This document shows positions 8,014 through 17,247 of a stretch of DNA of 64,000 bases, in pieces. The stretch covers positions 1-64,000 of the forward strand of contig NZ_SOHM01000040.1 in NCBI RefSeq assembly GCF_004403945.1, in the 5' to 3' direction. The notes below the pieces were generated by a model that did not search any database, was not told the origin of the DNA, and saw only the letters and a program-made list of their open reading frames with translations. Numbering within the stretch: position 1 is the first letter of the stretch; each line of letters opens with the position of its first letter. The DNA comes from Cryobacterium lactosi. Its GTDB lineage: Bacteria; Actinomycetota; Actinomycetes; Actinomycetales; Microbacteriaceae. Position numbers and translations under genes: made by a program.

Positions 8014-8946
8014 TCACGCTCGCCACCCTGCGGCAGTCAGGGCCGTGGTGATCTTCCGCAGAGCGGGAGAGGGCGACATCCTCAGGTGCGATTTGTTGAT
8101 GCGGATGACGCGCCAGCCAGCCTCCATGATCGCATCGAGACGGTCCACGTCCCAGTGATACTGGTCCTCATTCGTACGGTGCTGCTCGCCGTCATACTCC
8201 ACCAAGACCCGGTATGCGCGAAAGACCAGATCCCCGGTCGCGATCTTGCGGCCGAGCCGATCGAAGATCTCGCCGTTCACCTCCGGTTCGGGCAGCCCGG
8301 CCCGCACGATCACGAGCCTTGTCGCTGTCTCCCTGGCTGAATCCGTGCGGGGCCGCACCGAATCAAAAGCCTCACGGAGCCTTTTCGCGCCCCGTTGCCC
8401 GGTGTAGCGCAGCACGCCAGCACGCAGCTCATCCATCGTTGCCAGCGGCTGCTTCCGCCGCACCAGCGCATCTCCCACCTCGATAAGGGCGTCTAACGTC
8501 AACAGGGTGGACAGCTGACACCAGGTGTCGACTGGAGCTGTCACCGTCACTCCGCCCACGGCGACGACACGAACCCGGTCGCGTTGCACATGATGCCCCA
8601 CCACCCCGCGACCTCCGTGCCGCAAGCCCGGATCGTGCGTCGACACGTGCACACGCGGGTCCTGGGCTAGGCGCGGCGGCAGCGGCAAACCGTGGATCAG
8701 CGCCGCACTGGTGTGGCTGAAAAACTGTTCCTCTCCGAGGTGGGGCAGGTAGGCACGCACGTGGGCGAGCGGGTCGGTCGGGTCCAGGGGCTGAGAGCGG
8801 ATGCCGCGATACGGCCTGGCGAGGTCGTCGCCACGCATCCGCGCCCGAGTGACGCCCTCGGCCAGCCCCTCCTGATGGCCGAACGCGCGCCCTCGTAGAG
8901 CTGACGGTATCTCGGTGCGCCGTTTCATCCCCAGAGGATGCGCCAT
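8014..8946 (-). CDS. DUF559 (Vsr-like PD-(D/E)XK) domain protein
   Basis: This 310-residue protein ends in a DUF559/Vsr-like nuclease-fold domain at about residues 225-305. Visible are VEYDGEQHR, the downstream DVDRLDAIMEAGWRVIRI, and an acidic residue in ATGDLVFRAYR. The N-terminal part (FFSHTSAALIHGLPLP) is the winged-helix-like region often annotated as AbiEi-antitoxin-like in Microbacteriaceae. Nuclease activity is inferred from fold only. The ATG at 8946 is used; 8928 (MKRRTEIP) is an alternative. It stands alone and is bracketed by family 3 palindromes on both sides, which may hint at a link between gene and repeat. Confidence 0.75.
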   Translation of the reverse strand: MAHPLGMKRRTEIPSALRGRAFGHQEGLAEGVTRARMRGDDLARPYRGIRSQPLDPTDPLAHVRAYLPHLGEEQFFSHTSAALIHGLPLPPRLAQDPRVHVSTHDPGLRHGGRGVVGHHVQRDRVRVVAVGGVTVTAPVDTWCQLSTLLTLDALIEVGDALVRRKQPLATMDELRAGVLRYTGQRGAKRLREAFDSVRPRTDSARETATRLVIVRAGLPEPEVNGEIFDRLGRKIATGDLVFRAYRVLVEYDGEQHRTNEDQYHWDVDRLDAIMEAGWRVIRINKSHLRMSPSPALRKITTALTAAGWRA

Positions 8947-8994
8947 GGCGCCCCGCCCCGCCGAACTTATCCCCAGCCCGCGCCCAGGCAGTTT

Positions 8995-9054
8995 CGCGAG
9001 AGCGGTCGTGTGGCTGCCTCAGCGCTGTGAGGTAGCCGTTTCACCGCTTTCGCG
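8995..9054. repeat. Palindromic intergenic element, family 3, copy 2
   Basis: CGCGAGAGCGGTCGTGTGGC on the left opposes CACCGCTTTCGCG on the right, with the inner stem GGCTGCCTCAGC / GTGAGGTAGCC. Several arm mismatches are present. It is the first of a tandem pair, 22 bp before copy 3, in a divergent intergenic region. Confidence 0.82.
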
Positions 9055-9076
9055 GGAGGTGGGTCCGAACGGGTTT

Positions 9077-9136
9077 CGCGAGAGCGGTCGTGTGGCTACC
9101 TCAGCGCTGTGAGGTAGCCGTTGCACCGCTTTCGCG
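9077..9136. repeat. Palindromic intergenic element, family 3, copy 3
   Basis: This is almost identical to copy 2 (for example CGCGAGAGCGGTCGTGTGGC, then TACCTCAGCGCTGTGAGGTA as the inner palindrome, then CCGCTTTCGCG). The close match between copies 2 and 3, including shared mismatches, points to a local duplication. Confidence 0.82.
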
Positions 9137-9262
9137 GGAGTCAGCTGTGTATACGACTGCCCATTCCGGGACCGGGCATTGCCCGGGCACGGCTCCGGGG
9201 GCAGGATGCCACCGTGCGGGGGTTCGTCGAACCGGTGGTCCGTCACGGGCACATGAGAACGG

Positions 9263-10477
9263 ATGGTTATGGGCGAGCGCATTGCGATCATCGGCGGCGG
9301 CATCGTGGGTGTGGCCATCGCGCGAGCGCTGGTGCTGCGTGACCGTGGGGAGGTGACCGTCTTCGAGAAGGAAGACCGGCTCGCCGCGCACCAGACCGGG
9401 CGCAACTCCGGGGTGGTGCATGCGGGGCTGTACTACCAGCCGGGCACCCTCAAGGCGCAACTGTGCGCCGCGGGCCGGATCAGCATCCGCGACTACTGCG
9501 CCGAGAAGAACCTGCCGTACCGGGAGGTGGGCAAGCTCGTCGTCGCCGTCGACGAGTCCGAGCTGCCGGCCCTGGCCGACATCGAGCGACGGGCGCTCGC
9601 CAACGGAGTGCCCGACCTCGTGCGCCTGGATGGCACAGCGCAGCTCCGCGAGATCGAACCGCACGTGGCGGGCATCGCCGCGGTGCACTCGCCCCACACC
9701 GCGGCCGTCGACTACACGGCGATCACCGAGGCGATGGCCGAGGATGTCCGCGGCAACGGCGGCACCATCCGCACCGGCCGCGAAGTGCTCGCGATGACCA
9801 TCGACGGGTCCAGAGTGCGGGTGCGCACGGCCGACGCCGAACACCTCTTCGATCGGGTCATCGTCTGCGCCGGCCTGCAGTCCGACGTGATCGCCCGTCT
9901 GGTGGGCGCGGACCCGTCCCCGAAGATCCTGCCGTTCCGCGGCGAGTACTGGGCATTGGATCCCGCCCGCACCGACCTTGTTCGCGGCATGATCTACCCG
10001 GTGCCCGACCCGCGGTTCCCGTTCCTCGGCGTGCACTTCACCCGCGGCGTCCACGACGACGTACACGTGGGGCCGAACGCGGTGCCGGCGCTGGCCCGGG
10101 AGGGCTACAGCTGGCTCACCGTCTCGCCGAAGGACACCTGGGAGTCGTTGCGCTGGCCGGGAGCGGGCGGGCTGGCCAAGCAGCACTGGCGGATGGGCAT
10201 CGACGAGATCAGCGGCTCGCTGGTCAAGCCCCTGTACTTCCGCAAGGCCCGACGGTTCATCCCCGAACTGCGGATGCGCGATCTCACCCACAAGACCGCC
10301 GCCGGCGTGCGAGCCCAGGCCTGGGGCCGCGACGGAGCCCTCCTGGACGACTTCGCGGTCGACCAGGTCGGCCCGGTGACGTTGCTCCGCAACGCCCCGT
10401 CCCCGGCAGCCACCTCGTCGATGGCCATCGCCGATCACCTGATCGACCACTATGTTTTCGCCCGCACCACAGACTGA
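9263..10477 (+). CDS. lhgO: L-2-hydroxyglutarate oxidase
   Basis: This 404-residue FAD-dependent oxidoreductase of the DadA/LhgO group has the dinucleotide-binding motif IAIIGGGIVGVAIARAL at the N-terminus, then HQTGRNSGVVHAGLYYQPGT, which is characteristic of LhgO. Near the C-terminus are RRFIPELRMRDL and AGVRAQAWGRDGALLDDF. The enzyme oxidises L-2-hydroxyglutarate to 2-oxoglutarate, usually at the membrane with electrons passed to quinone. The ATG at 9263 is used, and a second ATG two codons on is equally possible. It is a single-gene unit. Confidence 0.9.
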   Translation: MVMGERIAIIGGGIVGVAIARALVLRDRGEVTVFEKEDRLAAHQTGRNSGVVHAGLYYQPGTLKAQLCAAGRISIRDYCAEKNLPYREVGKLVVAVDESELPALADIERRALANGVPDLVRLDGTAQLREIEPHVAGIAAVHSPHTAAVDYTAITEAMAEDVRGNGGTIRTGREVLAMTIDGSRVRVRTADAEHLFDRVIVCAGLQSDVIARLVGADPSPKILPFRGEYWALDPARTDLVRGMIYPVPDPRFPFLGVHFTRGVHDDVHVGPNAVPALAREGYSWLTVSPKDTWESLRWPGAGGLAKQHWRMGIDEISGSLVKPLYFRKARRFIPELRMRDLTHKTAAGVRAQAWGRDGALLDDFAVDQVGPVTLLRNAPSPAATSSMAIADHLIDHYVFARTTD

Positions 10478-10529
10478 CCTTGGAGCTTCACTCGCACAGG
10501 CGCCATAGCCCGCGAGAGACGCCGCGCGG

Positions 10530-12836
10530 TTACGCGAACGCGTTCGGCAGCGTGCTGCGGTGACGCGACTGCAGTTCGGTCAGCGGCACCGTGAAGTAGT
10601 CCTGGATCTCCAGAACCGGGGCGGTGGCATCCGTCACGCCGATGCGCAGGACCGGGTAGTCGCGGCCTTCGCACAGGCCGAGGAACTTCACGTCGTCCTC
10701 ACGGGGAACCGAGACCAGCACACGGCCGGTCGACTCCGAGAACAGGGCCACGGATGCATCGATGCCGTCGCGCTCGAGGATGTCGCCGAGCCAGACCCGG
10801 GCGCCCACGCCGAACCGGAGCACGGCCTCGGCGAGGGCCTGCGCGAGGCCGCCCGTGGAGAGGTCGTGCGCGCTGTCGATCAAAGCCTCGATCGACGCGG
10901 CGTGCAGCAGACCGGCGAGGTCGGCTTCGCGGCCGAGGTCGACGATGGGCGGTACGCCACCGAGGTGGTCGTGCACCACGGCGCTCCACGCGGAGCCGTC
11001 GAGCTCCTCACGGGTGATGCCGAGCAGGTAGATGTTGTGTCCGTCGTCCTGCCAGCCGCTGGGCACGCGGCGGGCCACGTCGTCGATCACGCCGAGCACG
11101 GCCACGACCGGGGTCGGGTGGATCGGCTGGTCGCCGGTCTGGTTGTAGAACGACACGTTGCCGCCGGTGACCGGGATCTCCAGCTCGAGGCAGCCGTCCG
11201 CCAGGCCCTCAACGGCCTGGGAGAACTGCCACATGACCTCGGGGTTCTCGGGGGAGCCGAAGTTGAGGCAGTCGCTGATGCCCACCGGAACAGCGCCGGT
11301 GACGGCCACGTTGCGGTACGCCTCGGCGAGGGCCAGCTGGGCGCCGCGGTACGGGTCGAGCTGGCAGTAGCGGCCGTTCGCGTCGGTGGAGATGACGAAG
11401 CCGAGGCCCGACTCCTCGTCGATGCGGATCATACCGGCGTCGTCCGGGAACGACAGGGCGGTGTTGCCCATCACGTAACGGTCGTACTGGTCGGTGATCC
11501 AGCTCGGGTCGGCCAGGTTGGGCGAGCCGAGCAGGGCGAGGAACTGCTCCTGCAGCGTCTGGGCATCCGTCGCCCGCGGCAGGGCGGAGGCGGTGTCGGC
11601 CTGCAGCGCGTCGATCCAGGTGGGGTAGGCCACGGGGCGGTCGTAGACGGGGCCGTCGACGGCGACGGTGCGCGGGTCGACGTTGACGATCTCTTCACCG
11701 TGGAAGTCGATGATCAGGCGTCCGGAGTCGGTGACCTCGCCGAGAACGCTGGTCTCCACGTCCCACTTCTCCACCACGGCGAGGAAGCCGGCGAGCTTCT
11801 CGGGCGTGACGACGGCCATCATGCGTTCCTGGCTCTCGCTCATCAGGATCTCTTCGGCGGTGAGCGAGGGGTCGCGCAGCAGCACCTTCTCCAGCTGGAT
11901 GTACATGCCGCCGTCGCCGTTGGAGGCCAGCTCGCTGGTGGCGCAGGAGATGCCCGCGGCGCCCAGGTCCTGGATGCCCTCGACGAGCTTCTCGCGGTAC
12001 AGCTCGAGGCAGCACTCGATGAGCACCTTCTCGGCGAACGGGTCGCCCACCTGCACGGCGGGGCGCTTGGTCGGGCCGCCCTCGCTGAAGGTGTCCGAGG
12101 CCAGAATGGATGCGCCGCCGATGCCGTCGCCGCCGGTGCGGGCCCCGAAGAGCACCACCTTGTTGCCGGCGCCCGAGGCGTTGGCCAGGTGCAGGTCCTC
12201 GTGGCGCAGCACGCCCACGGACAGCGCGTTGACAAGCGGGTTGCCCTGGTAGACCTTGTCGAACCAGGTCTCACCGCCGATGTTGGGCAGGCCCAGGCAG
12301 TTGCCGTAAAAGCTGATGCCGGAGACCACGCCGTGCACAACACGGGCGGTGTCGGGGTCGTTGATGTCGCCGAAGCGCAGCGCATCCATCACGGCGACCG
12401 GGCGGGCGCCCATCGAGATGATGTCGCGCACGATGCCGCCGACGCCGGTCGCGGCGCCCTGGAACGGCTCGATGTAGGAGGGGTGGTTGTGCGATTCGAT
12501 CTTGAAGGTGACGGCCCAGCCCTCGCCCACGTCGAGCACGCCGGCGTTCTCGCCCATGCCCACCATCAGGTTCTTCTTCATGGCGGGGGAGACCTTGTCG
12601 CCGAACTGGCGCAGGTACTTCTTCGAGCTCTTGTAGGAGCAGTGCTCGCTCCACATCACCGAGTACATGGCGAGCTCACCCGAGGTGGGGCGGCGGCCCA
12701 GGATGGTGCGGATCTCGGCGTATTCGCCGGGCGTCAACCCGAGGGCAGCGTACGGCTGCTCCTTCTCGGGAGTGTTGATCGCGTTGGTCACGGTGTCAGC
12801 GACGCCGCGGGAGGATGTGTTGGAAACAGCGGTCAC
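10530..12836 (-). CDS. purL: Phosphoribosylformylglycinamidine synthase subunit PurL
   Basis: This 768-residue small-type PurL is the FGAM synthase subunit that needs separate PurS and PurQ, both encoded at 19.9-20.9 kb. It converts FGAR to FGAM using ATP and ammonia from PurQ. Motifs include [25 protein letters not shown] near the N-terminus, [27 protein letters not shown] and a C-terminal [15 protein letters not shown]. The start is GTG at 12836, preceded by GGGAGAACG. A small inverted repeat lies upstream at 12871-12888. The gene is monocistronic. Confidence 0.97.
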   Translation of the reverse strand: MTAVSNTSSRGVADTVTNAINTPEKEQPYAALGLTPGEYAEIRTILGRRPTSGELAMYSVMWSEHCSYKSSKKYLRQFGDKVSPAMKKNLMVGMGENAGVLDVGEGWAVTFKIESHNHPSYIEPFQGAATGVGGIVRDIISMGARPVAVMDALRFGDINDPDTARVVHGVVSGISFYGNCLGLPNIGGETWFDKVYQGNPLVNALSVGVLRHEDLHLANASGAGNKVVLFGARTGGDGIGGASILASDTFSEGGPTKRPAVQVGDPFAEKVLIECCLELYREKLVEGIQDLGAAGISCATSELASNGDGGMYIQLEKVLLRDPSLTAEEILMSESQERMMAVVTPEKLAGFLAVVEKWDVETSVLGEVTDSGRLIIDFHGEEIVNVDPRTVAVDGPVYDRPVAYPTWIDALQADTASALPRATDAQTLQEQFLALLGSPNLADPSWITDQYDRYVMGNTALSFPDDAGMIRIDEESGLGFVISTDANGRYCQLDPYRGAQLALAEAYRNVAVTGAVPVGISDCLNFGSPENPEVMWQFSQAVEGLADGCLELEIPVTGGNVSFYNQTGDQPIHPTPVVAVLGVIDDVARRVPSGWQDDGHNIYLLGITREELDGSAWSAVVHDHLGGVPPIVDLGREADLAGLLHAASIEALIDSAHDLSTGGLAQALAEAVLRFGVGARVWLGDILERDGIDASVALFSESTGRVLVSVPREDDVKFLGLCEGRDYPVLRIGVTDATAPVLEIQDYFTVPLTELQSRHRSTLPNAFA

Positions 12837-12870
12837 GAGTGGCGTTCTCCCAGAGATAGCGGATGCTTGA

Positions 12871-12888
12871 CCGGGTAAGTCTACCCGG
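12871..12888. promoter_or_regulatory. Inverted repeat upstream of purL
   Basis: CCGGGTA-agtc-TACCCGG forms an 18-bp inverted repeat with perfect 7-bp arms, 35 bp before the purL start codon. It could be an operator or a 5'-UTR hairpin. No other purine gene in the window shows an obvious copy, so its role is uncertain. Confidence 0.4.
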
Positions 12889-12989
12889 CGGCCCTGCTCT
12901 GCGGCGGCGATCTCGGCACCGCTGTCGAGTCGCCATCAGCGCGCCTCCTGGCGGGCGCCACGGCGGGCCTCGGGCGAAGCGCGGGTCAG

Positions 12990-13029
12990 GCGCCGCTATG
13001 CGGGTGGCGCGCCACCCGCATAGCGGCGC
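12990..13029. repeat. 40-bp perfect palindrome, family 4, copy 1
   Basis: The sequence from GCGCCGCTATGCGGGTGGCG through its exact reverse complement is a perfect 40-bp palindrome, with a further partial repeat (GCCACCCGCATGCGG) immediately after. It lies between the divergent purL and TMEM175-like genes. Imperfect relatives with the same GGCGCCGCT...GGTGGCGCGCCACC core occur at 37316-37357, and a related one at 18094-18155. Confidence 0.9.
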
Positions 13030-13079
13030 GCCACCCGCATGCGGCCGATGGGGCGGCCGCTCCGGGGTACGGTGGCGAC

Positions 13080-13724
13080 ATGGAATCGGCGCGGGCTCGG
13101 TACCGGCGCCTCCTCGACACCGGGCGCAACACCGAGCGCGTCGAGTTCTTCAGCGACGCGGTGTTCGCCATCGCGATGACCCTGCTCGTGCTCGACATTC
13201 GCCTGCCTGACACCGACTCGGGCGCCCTGGGACCCGCCCTGGCTGCCCTCGCGCCGGAGTATTTCGCGTATGCCCTGAGCTTCGCCGTGATCGCGGTCAA
13301 CTGGGCGGCCCATCACCGCAAGTTCCGGTTGGTCAGCGGATACGATCGGCGGCTCGTCCAGTTGAATCTGCTCCTGCTGCTCCTGGTGGCGTTCCTGCCG
13401 TTCCCCACTTCGGTGCTCAGCGAATACGGTGGCGAAATCCCGGCGGTGGTGCTCTACGCGGGCACCGTGGCCGCCATCAGCGGGGCCCAATGTCTGGTCT
13501 GGGTCTCGGCCCGGGCATCTGGTCTGCTCGATCCCGCGGTCGACCGAGCGATGTTCTTCTACGTCTTGCGCACCATGCTCGTCACGGTGGTGGTCTTCGC
13601 CGCGTCGATTCCCGTGGCCCTGATCGGTGCACCGGATGCGGCGATGTACAGCTGGATCATCGCCGCGCCGCTGAGCGTGGTGGCAGCCCGATGGGTGCCG
13701 GAGCCGGCTGCTGCCCACAGCTGA
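13080..13724 (+). CDS. TMEM175/DUF1211 family membrane protein
   Basis: This 214-residue membrane protein has the TMEM175 hallmark near the N-terminus: ERVEFFSDAVFAIAMTLLVL, with the conserved FSD motif, then NWAAHHRKF in the next helix. About six membrane segments are visible, as expected for one prokaryotic TMEM175 repeat unit. Such proteins form potassium-permeable channels as tetramers; channel function here is inferred from family. TACGGT at 13068-13073 ends six bases before the ATG, suggesting a leaderless transcript. Confidence 0.85.
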   Translation: MESARARYRRLLDTGRNTERVEFFSDAVFAIAMTLLVLDIRLPDTDSGALGPALAALAPEYFAYALSFAVIAVNWAAHHRKFRLVSGYDRRLVQLNLLLLLLVAFLPFPTSVLSEYGGEIPAVVLYAGTVAAISGAQCLVWVSARASGLLDPAVDRAMFFYVLRTMLVTVVVFAASIPVALIGAPDAAMYSWIIAAPLSVVAARWVPEPAAAHS

Positions 13725-13797
13725 GATCGTCCCTGCGGGCGACCGCACTGCAACGCGCTCCGGCGACCGTGCGGCCTGTGCCGACACGACGCTCGAC

Positions 13798-14601
13798 TCA
13801 GAACAATATGCCCGGGCCGAGACCCAATCCCAGGGTGCCGACGCCGGCGATCACGAGCGCCAGAAGGCCCAGCGTGCCGGCGAGCAGCAGCCAGTCGGCC
13901 GGGCCGAGCGGCACCGGCCGCCACACCGTGCGTGCGCCCAGGCCGAGCCCGCGCGACTCCAGCGACTGCGACATCCGTTCGCCGCGCCGCAGGGACACCA
14001 CGAGAAGGGTGAACGCCGCTCGCCCGAATTCGCTGATGCCGAACCGGGTGGCGCCGTTCTCCCGGAAAGGTGTCCGCACTGACTGCGCCTGCCGGATGAC
14101 CTGCCACTCTCGGGGCAGCTGCTGCAGCATCCGGTAGCCGGCCAGCACCGCGAAGGTCACCCGGGCGCTGAGCCGGGCGTGCTGGTGCAGGCTGGTCATC
14201 AGCGCCACCGGGTCGGTCGTGCCGATGAAGCCGATAGACAGGATGCCGATGGCCATCGTGCGGAGCGCCAGCGCCGATCCCACCAGCAGCCCCTCCACCG
14301 TGACGCGGATCGGCGGCAGGTCCACCAGGACCTCGCCGGGCCGGCTCAGGGCGTTGACGACGAGGATCCCCAGGGCGAAGCCGACGAATGGCAGGTGGGC
14401 CAACACGATGGTGCGCATTGGGAGCCGGGCGAAGCCCAGTACCGCGGCGAGGCCGAGCAGGTAGAGCAGCGCCGGGGTGACCGGGTCGAATACGACCAGC
14501 AGCACGAGCGACACGATGAACAGGATCGCGAGCTTCACCGTCGGGTTCCGCCGGGCCAGGGGTGAAGGGGCCACGGCACCGAGGGCGCTCGACGCATTCA
14601 T
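13798..14601 (-). CDS. ykoC: ECF transporter transmembrane protein EcfT (YkoC-like)
   Basis: This 267-residue CbiQ/EcfT-family membrane subunit couples the ATPases to the substrate-binding S component. Several hydrophobic helices begin at LAILFIVSLVLLVVF, and the coupling-helix region with SLRRGERMSQSLESRGLGLG carries the Ala/Glu-Arg-Gly type motif of EcfT proteins. The ATG at 14601 overlaps the ATPase gene's stop by four bases (ATGA). It is the last gene of the riboswitch-controlled operon ykoF-ykoE-ykoD-ykoC. Confidence 0.88.
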   Translation of the reverse strand: MNASSALGAVAPSPLARRNPTVKLAILFIVSLVLLVVFDPVTPALLYLLGLAAVLGFARLPMRTIVLAHLPFVGFALGILVVNALSRPGEVLVDLPPIRVTVEGLLVGSALALRTMAIGILSIGFIGTTDPVALMTSLHQHARLSARVTFAVLAGYRMLQQLPREWQVIRQAQSVRTPFRENGATRFGISEFGRAAFTLLVVSLRRGERMSQSLESRGLGLGARTVWRPVPLGPADWLLLAGTLGLLALVIAGVGTLGLGLGPGILF

Positions 14602-16445
14602 GGAGCCTCCACAGTGGGCACGGTAGCGCCCGCATCCACCGTCGCGTCGAGGGCGTCGAGCACCCGCCGCACCTGGGCGACGGAGTCCAGCCTGGCGATG
14701 AGCCAGCGAAGCAGCGGCGGCACGGTGATCCCGGCCCGTGCGAGCAGGTCGCCCTGGCGCAGCACCTCGACGACCGAACCGTCCGCGACGATTCGGCCGT
14801 CCGCCACGACGAGCACCCGGTCGGCGAGGGTCGCGACCGTGCGCAGATCGTGGCTGCAGAGCAGGATGCCGCGCCCGGCCCGCGCGGCCCGGCGGAACGC
14901 CGCGATCGTGGCGATGGTCGCCCAACGGTCGAGGCCGAGCGTCGGCTCGTCGGCGAGCAGGCTGGGTCGCTCGTGCACGAGCATCGCGGCGAGGCTGACC
15001 TTGCGTTTCTGACCGCCGGAGAGCCGGTAGGGGTTCCGGTCGGCGAGCGGGCCGAGCCCGTGCTCGGTGAGCACCCGGTCCACCCGCTCAGAGCCGGCCG
15101 GCAGCCCGACGTTGATCTCTTCCCGCACTGTGTTGCCCAGGAACTGGTGCTCCGGGTTCTGGAAGACCAGGCCGGGCCGAGCACCGGTCACGGTGCCGCC
15201 GGCCGGAGCGAGCAGGCCCGCGAGGGTGAGCAGCAGCGAGGACTTGCCGGCGCCGTTGCGACCGAGCACGGCCACGATCTCGCCCGCGCGCAGCTCGAGG
15301 TTGACACCGCTCAGGAGCACCCGCCGTTTCTCGGCTCGCCCGTCCCGTGCGAGGTGTCCGCCGTTTCCGGTGGGACCGCCGCGAGTGCTCTGTCCGTCGC
15401 GTGTCATCTGCCCGTCACTGGAGGTCCGCGCGGCCCGGCGGAATGGCCACGGCCGGCGCCGCACGGCTCGCGGCGCCGCGTCCTGGCTCACCGTCAGGTC
15501 GTGTCCGGCCAACACGACCGGACCGAACACCTCAGGCGCACCGCACCCCTCGCCCGCCAGCGCCAGCAGCGCCCGCTGTACCTCCGGCGCCGCGAGCCCG
15601 GCAGCCAGGCCCAGCGCGGCCTGCAGTTCGATGTCGCCGGGCAGCCAGCAGCCGGCCCAGTGCAGATCGACCGCTGCCGTCGGCAGCACGGATGCGGTGG
15701 GCCCGTCGTGCGTGATCGCCCCGTCGGCGCCCAGCACGATGCACCGCTCCGGCAGCCCGGCCACCCCGCGGCTGCCCGCATACTCGTCGAGTCGGTGTTC
15801 CACCAGAAGCACTGCCACGGTGCCGTGCCGGGTCGCGGCGTCGACCGCGTCGCGCACCTGCCGCAGCCCGTCGGCATCCAGCATCGAGGTCGGCTCGTCG
15901 AGCACCAGAATGTCCGGCCCGCCAATCAGCGCCGCCGCGAGCGCCACACGCTGGCTTTCTCCTCCCGACAGCGAGCCGGTCTGCCGCTTGCGCAGCCCGC
16001 CCGCGCCCACCACGGCGAGGGCGGCGTCGATGCGGTCGGAGATATCCGCCGGCGAGACGGCGCGGTTCTCGAGAACGAAGGCGAGTTCCTGTTCCACCCC
16101 GGGCAGGCACACGGCCGAGTCCGGATCCTGCGGCAGCACGCCGAGGTGCCGGGAGAGGTCCACCACCTCGGTGGCCAGGGTGTCCCGGCCCGCCACGGTG
16201 ACCGATCCGGTGACCCGGGCGATCACCGAGTGCGGCACCACTCCGGTGATCGTGGCCAGCAGGGTGGACTTGCCGGCGCCGGACGGACCGAACAGCACCA
16301 CACGCTCCCCGGCGGCGATGCTGAAGCTGGCGCCGCGCAGCACGGCGCGGTCCTGCCGGGGAAACGTGACGGTGACATCGCGGAAGGCGACGGCAGGCGC
16401 AGCGGCGGTGGGCATCTCAGTGTCAGACACGCCCCGCCTAGGCAT
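14598..16445 (-). CDS. ykoD: Duplicated ECF ATPase (YkoD-like, two ABC domains)
   Basis: This 615-residue protein fuses two ABC ATPase domains. Domain 1 has Walker A GPSGAGKST, signature LSGGESQRVALA and Walker B DILVLDEPTSMLD. Domain 2 (from about residue 335) has GRNGAGKSS, LSGGQKRKVSLA and SLLADEPTLGLD. All catalytic motifs are intact, so both sites should hydrolyse ATP to power thiamine-precursor uptake. The start at 16445 overlaps the YkoE gene; GTG 16430 and ATG 16415 are in-frame alternatives. A low-complexity linker (DGQSTRGGPTGNGGHLARDG) precedes the second domain. Confidence 0.9.
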   Translation of the reverse strand: MPRRGVSDTEMPTAAAPAVAFRDVTVTFPRQDRAVLRGASFSIAAGERVVLFGPSGAGKSTLLATITGVVPHSVIARVTGSVTVAGRDTLATEVVDLSRHLGVLPQDPDSAVCLPGVEQELAFVLENRAVSPADISDRIDAALAVVGAGGLRKRQTGSLSGGESQRVALAAALIGGPDILVLDEPTSMLDADGLRQVRDAVDAATRHGTVAVLLVEHRLDEYAGSRGVAGLPERCIVLGADGAITHDGPTASVLPTAAVDLHWAGCWLPGDIELQAALGLAAGLAAPEVQRALLALAGEGCGAPEVFGPVVLAGHDLTVSQDAAPRAVRRRPWPFRRAARTSSDGQMTRDGQSTRGGPTGNGGHLARDGRAEKRRVLLSGVNLELRAGEIVAVLGRNGAGKSSLLLTLAGLLAPAGGTVTGARPGLVFQNPEHQFLGNTVREEINVGLPAGSERVDRVLTEHGLGPLADRNPYRLSGGQKRKVSLAAMLVHERPSLLADEPTLGLDRWATIATIAAFRRAARAGRGILLCSHDLRTVATLADRVLVVADGRIVADGSVVEVLRQGDLLARAGITVPPLLRWLIARLDSVAQVRRVLDALDATVDAGATVPTVEAP

Positions 16446-17061
16446 TCAGCGCGCGGCCGATCGCGTAGTTGTCCACCACGCCCGTCTTGGCCAGCGCTTC
16501 CACGATCACCTTGGCCAGCAGACCGCCCAGGATGACGCCGGAGGCCAGCTGGATGCCCAACCGGAGGAAGAAGAGGTCCTGGCCGAACCAGCCGGAGCGG
16601 AAGGCGGAGAAGATGAACACGAATCCCGAACCGAGCAGCCCGGACAGCGCGTAACTTCCCCAGCCGAACGACGAATACCGGCGCAGCGCGAAGGGCAGCT
16701 CACTGCCGGCGCCCTGGATCGCGGCGGCGACGAAGAGCATCGGCCCGACGGCCGAACCGAGGAACACGACCTCGATGACGGAGGCGAGGATCTCGGCGAT
16801 CACCCCGGCGAACCGGGTGCGCACGATGGCCACGGCGATGGGTGCCACGAGCAGCCACCCGCCCAGCAGCACGTGCTGCGCCAGATCGCCGGCCGGTCCG
16901 AGCAGGATCGACAGCCCCGTCCACGCCTGCACGAGCGCCCAGTAGAGAAAGCCGAAGACCACCCCGAGCACGACGATGAGCACGAGGTCTTTGAGGGTGA
17001 AACGGTGGATGGGGCGGGCGGATGCGGCGGCGGGCGTGGTGGTGGAGGGTGCAGCAGACAT
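16438..17061 (-). CDS. ykoE: ECF transporter S component, YkoE family
   Basis: This 207-residue membrane protein of the YkoE family is the substrate-specific component for thiamine or its hydroxymethylpyrimidine precursor. Hydrophobic helices include FTLKDLVLIVVLGVVFGFLY near the N-terminus, and the family-typical GSELPFALRRYSSFGWGSYA lies in the middle. The ATG at 17061 is chosen because AAGGA lies seven bases upstream; an ATG at 17076 would add five residues. About 190 bp separates it from ykoF, with no obvious hairpin terminator. Confidence 0.9.
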   Translation of the reverse strand: MSAAPSTTTPAAASARPIHRFTLKDLVLIVVLGVVFGFLYWALVQAWTGLSILLGPAGDLAQHVLLGGWLLVAPIAVAIVRTRFAGVIAEILASVIEVVFLGSAVGPMLFVAAAIQGAGSELPFALRRYSSFGWGSYALSGLLGSGFVFIFSAFRSGWFGQDLFFLRLGIQLASGVILGGLLAKVIVEALAKTGVVDNYAIGRALNA

Positions 17062-17247
17062 GGTGGTGTCCTTCATGAGAGAGGGAAAGCGAGGGAGGCC
17101 AGGAGGTGGCCTGGATATCTACACGGACGCGTGCGGGGAACGGCCACGGGGGCCGAACAGGGAATCGGAACCTGACGTGCCGAGCCGAGGCGGGAGGCCC
17201 GCGGGGTGCTCTGCCGCCAGGTCAGACGGCGCCCGGCGGGGGCCTGG

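Larger units (their letters stand above)
8947..9262. other. Gene-free stretch holding two family 3 elements
   Basis: This 316-bp divergent intergenic region separates the DUF559 gene and the hydroxyglutarate oxidase gene. More than a third is two tandem family 3 palindromes (8995-9054 and 9077-9136). The remainder shows no convincing small gene, RNA gene or clear promoter hexamers. Confidence 0.8.

Noticed and set aside
10560..12878. Long plus-strand open frame (772 codons) opposite purL
   Set aside because: It mirrors purL codon structure, has no recognisable domain, and purL is certain. High GC produces long antisense open frames throughout the window (also opposite the KimA-like, RND, purA and purF genes).
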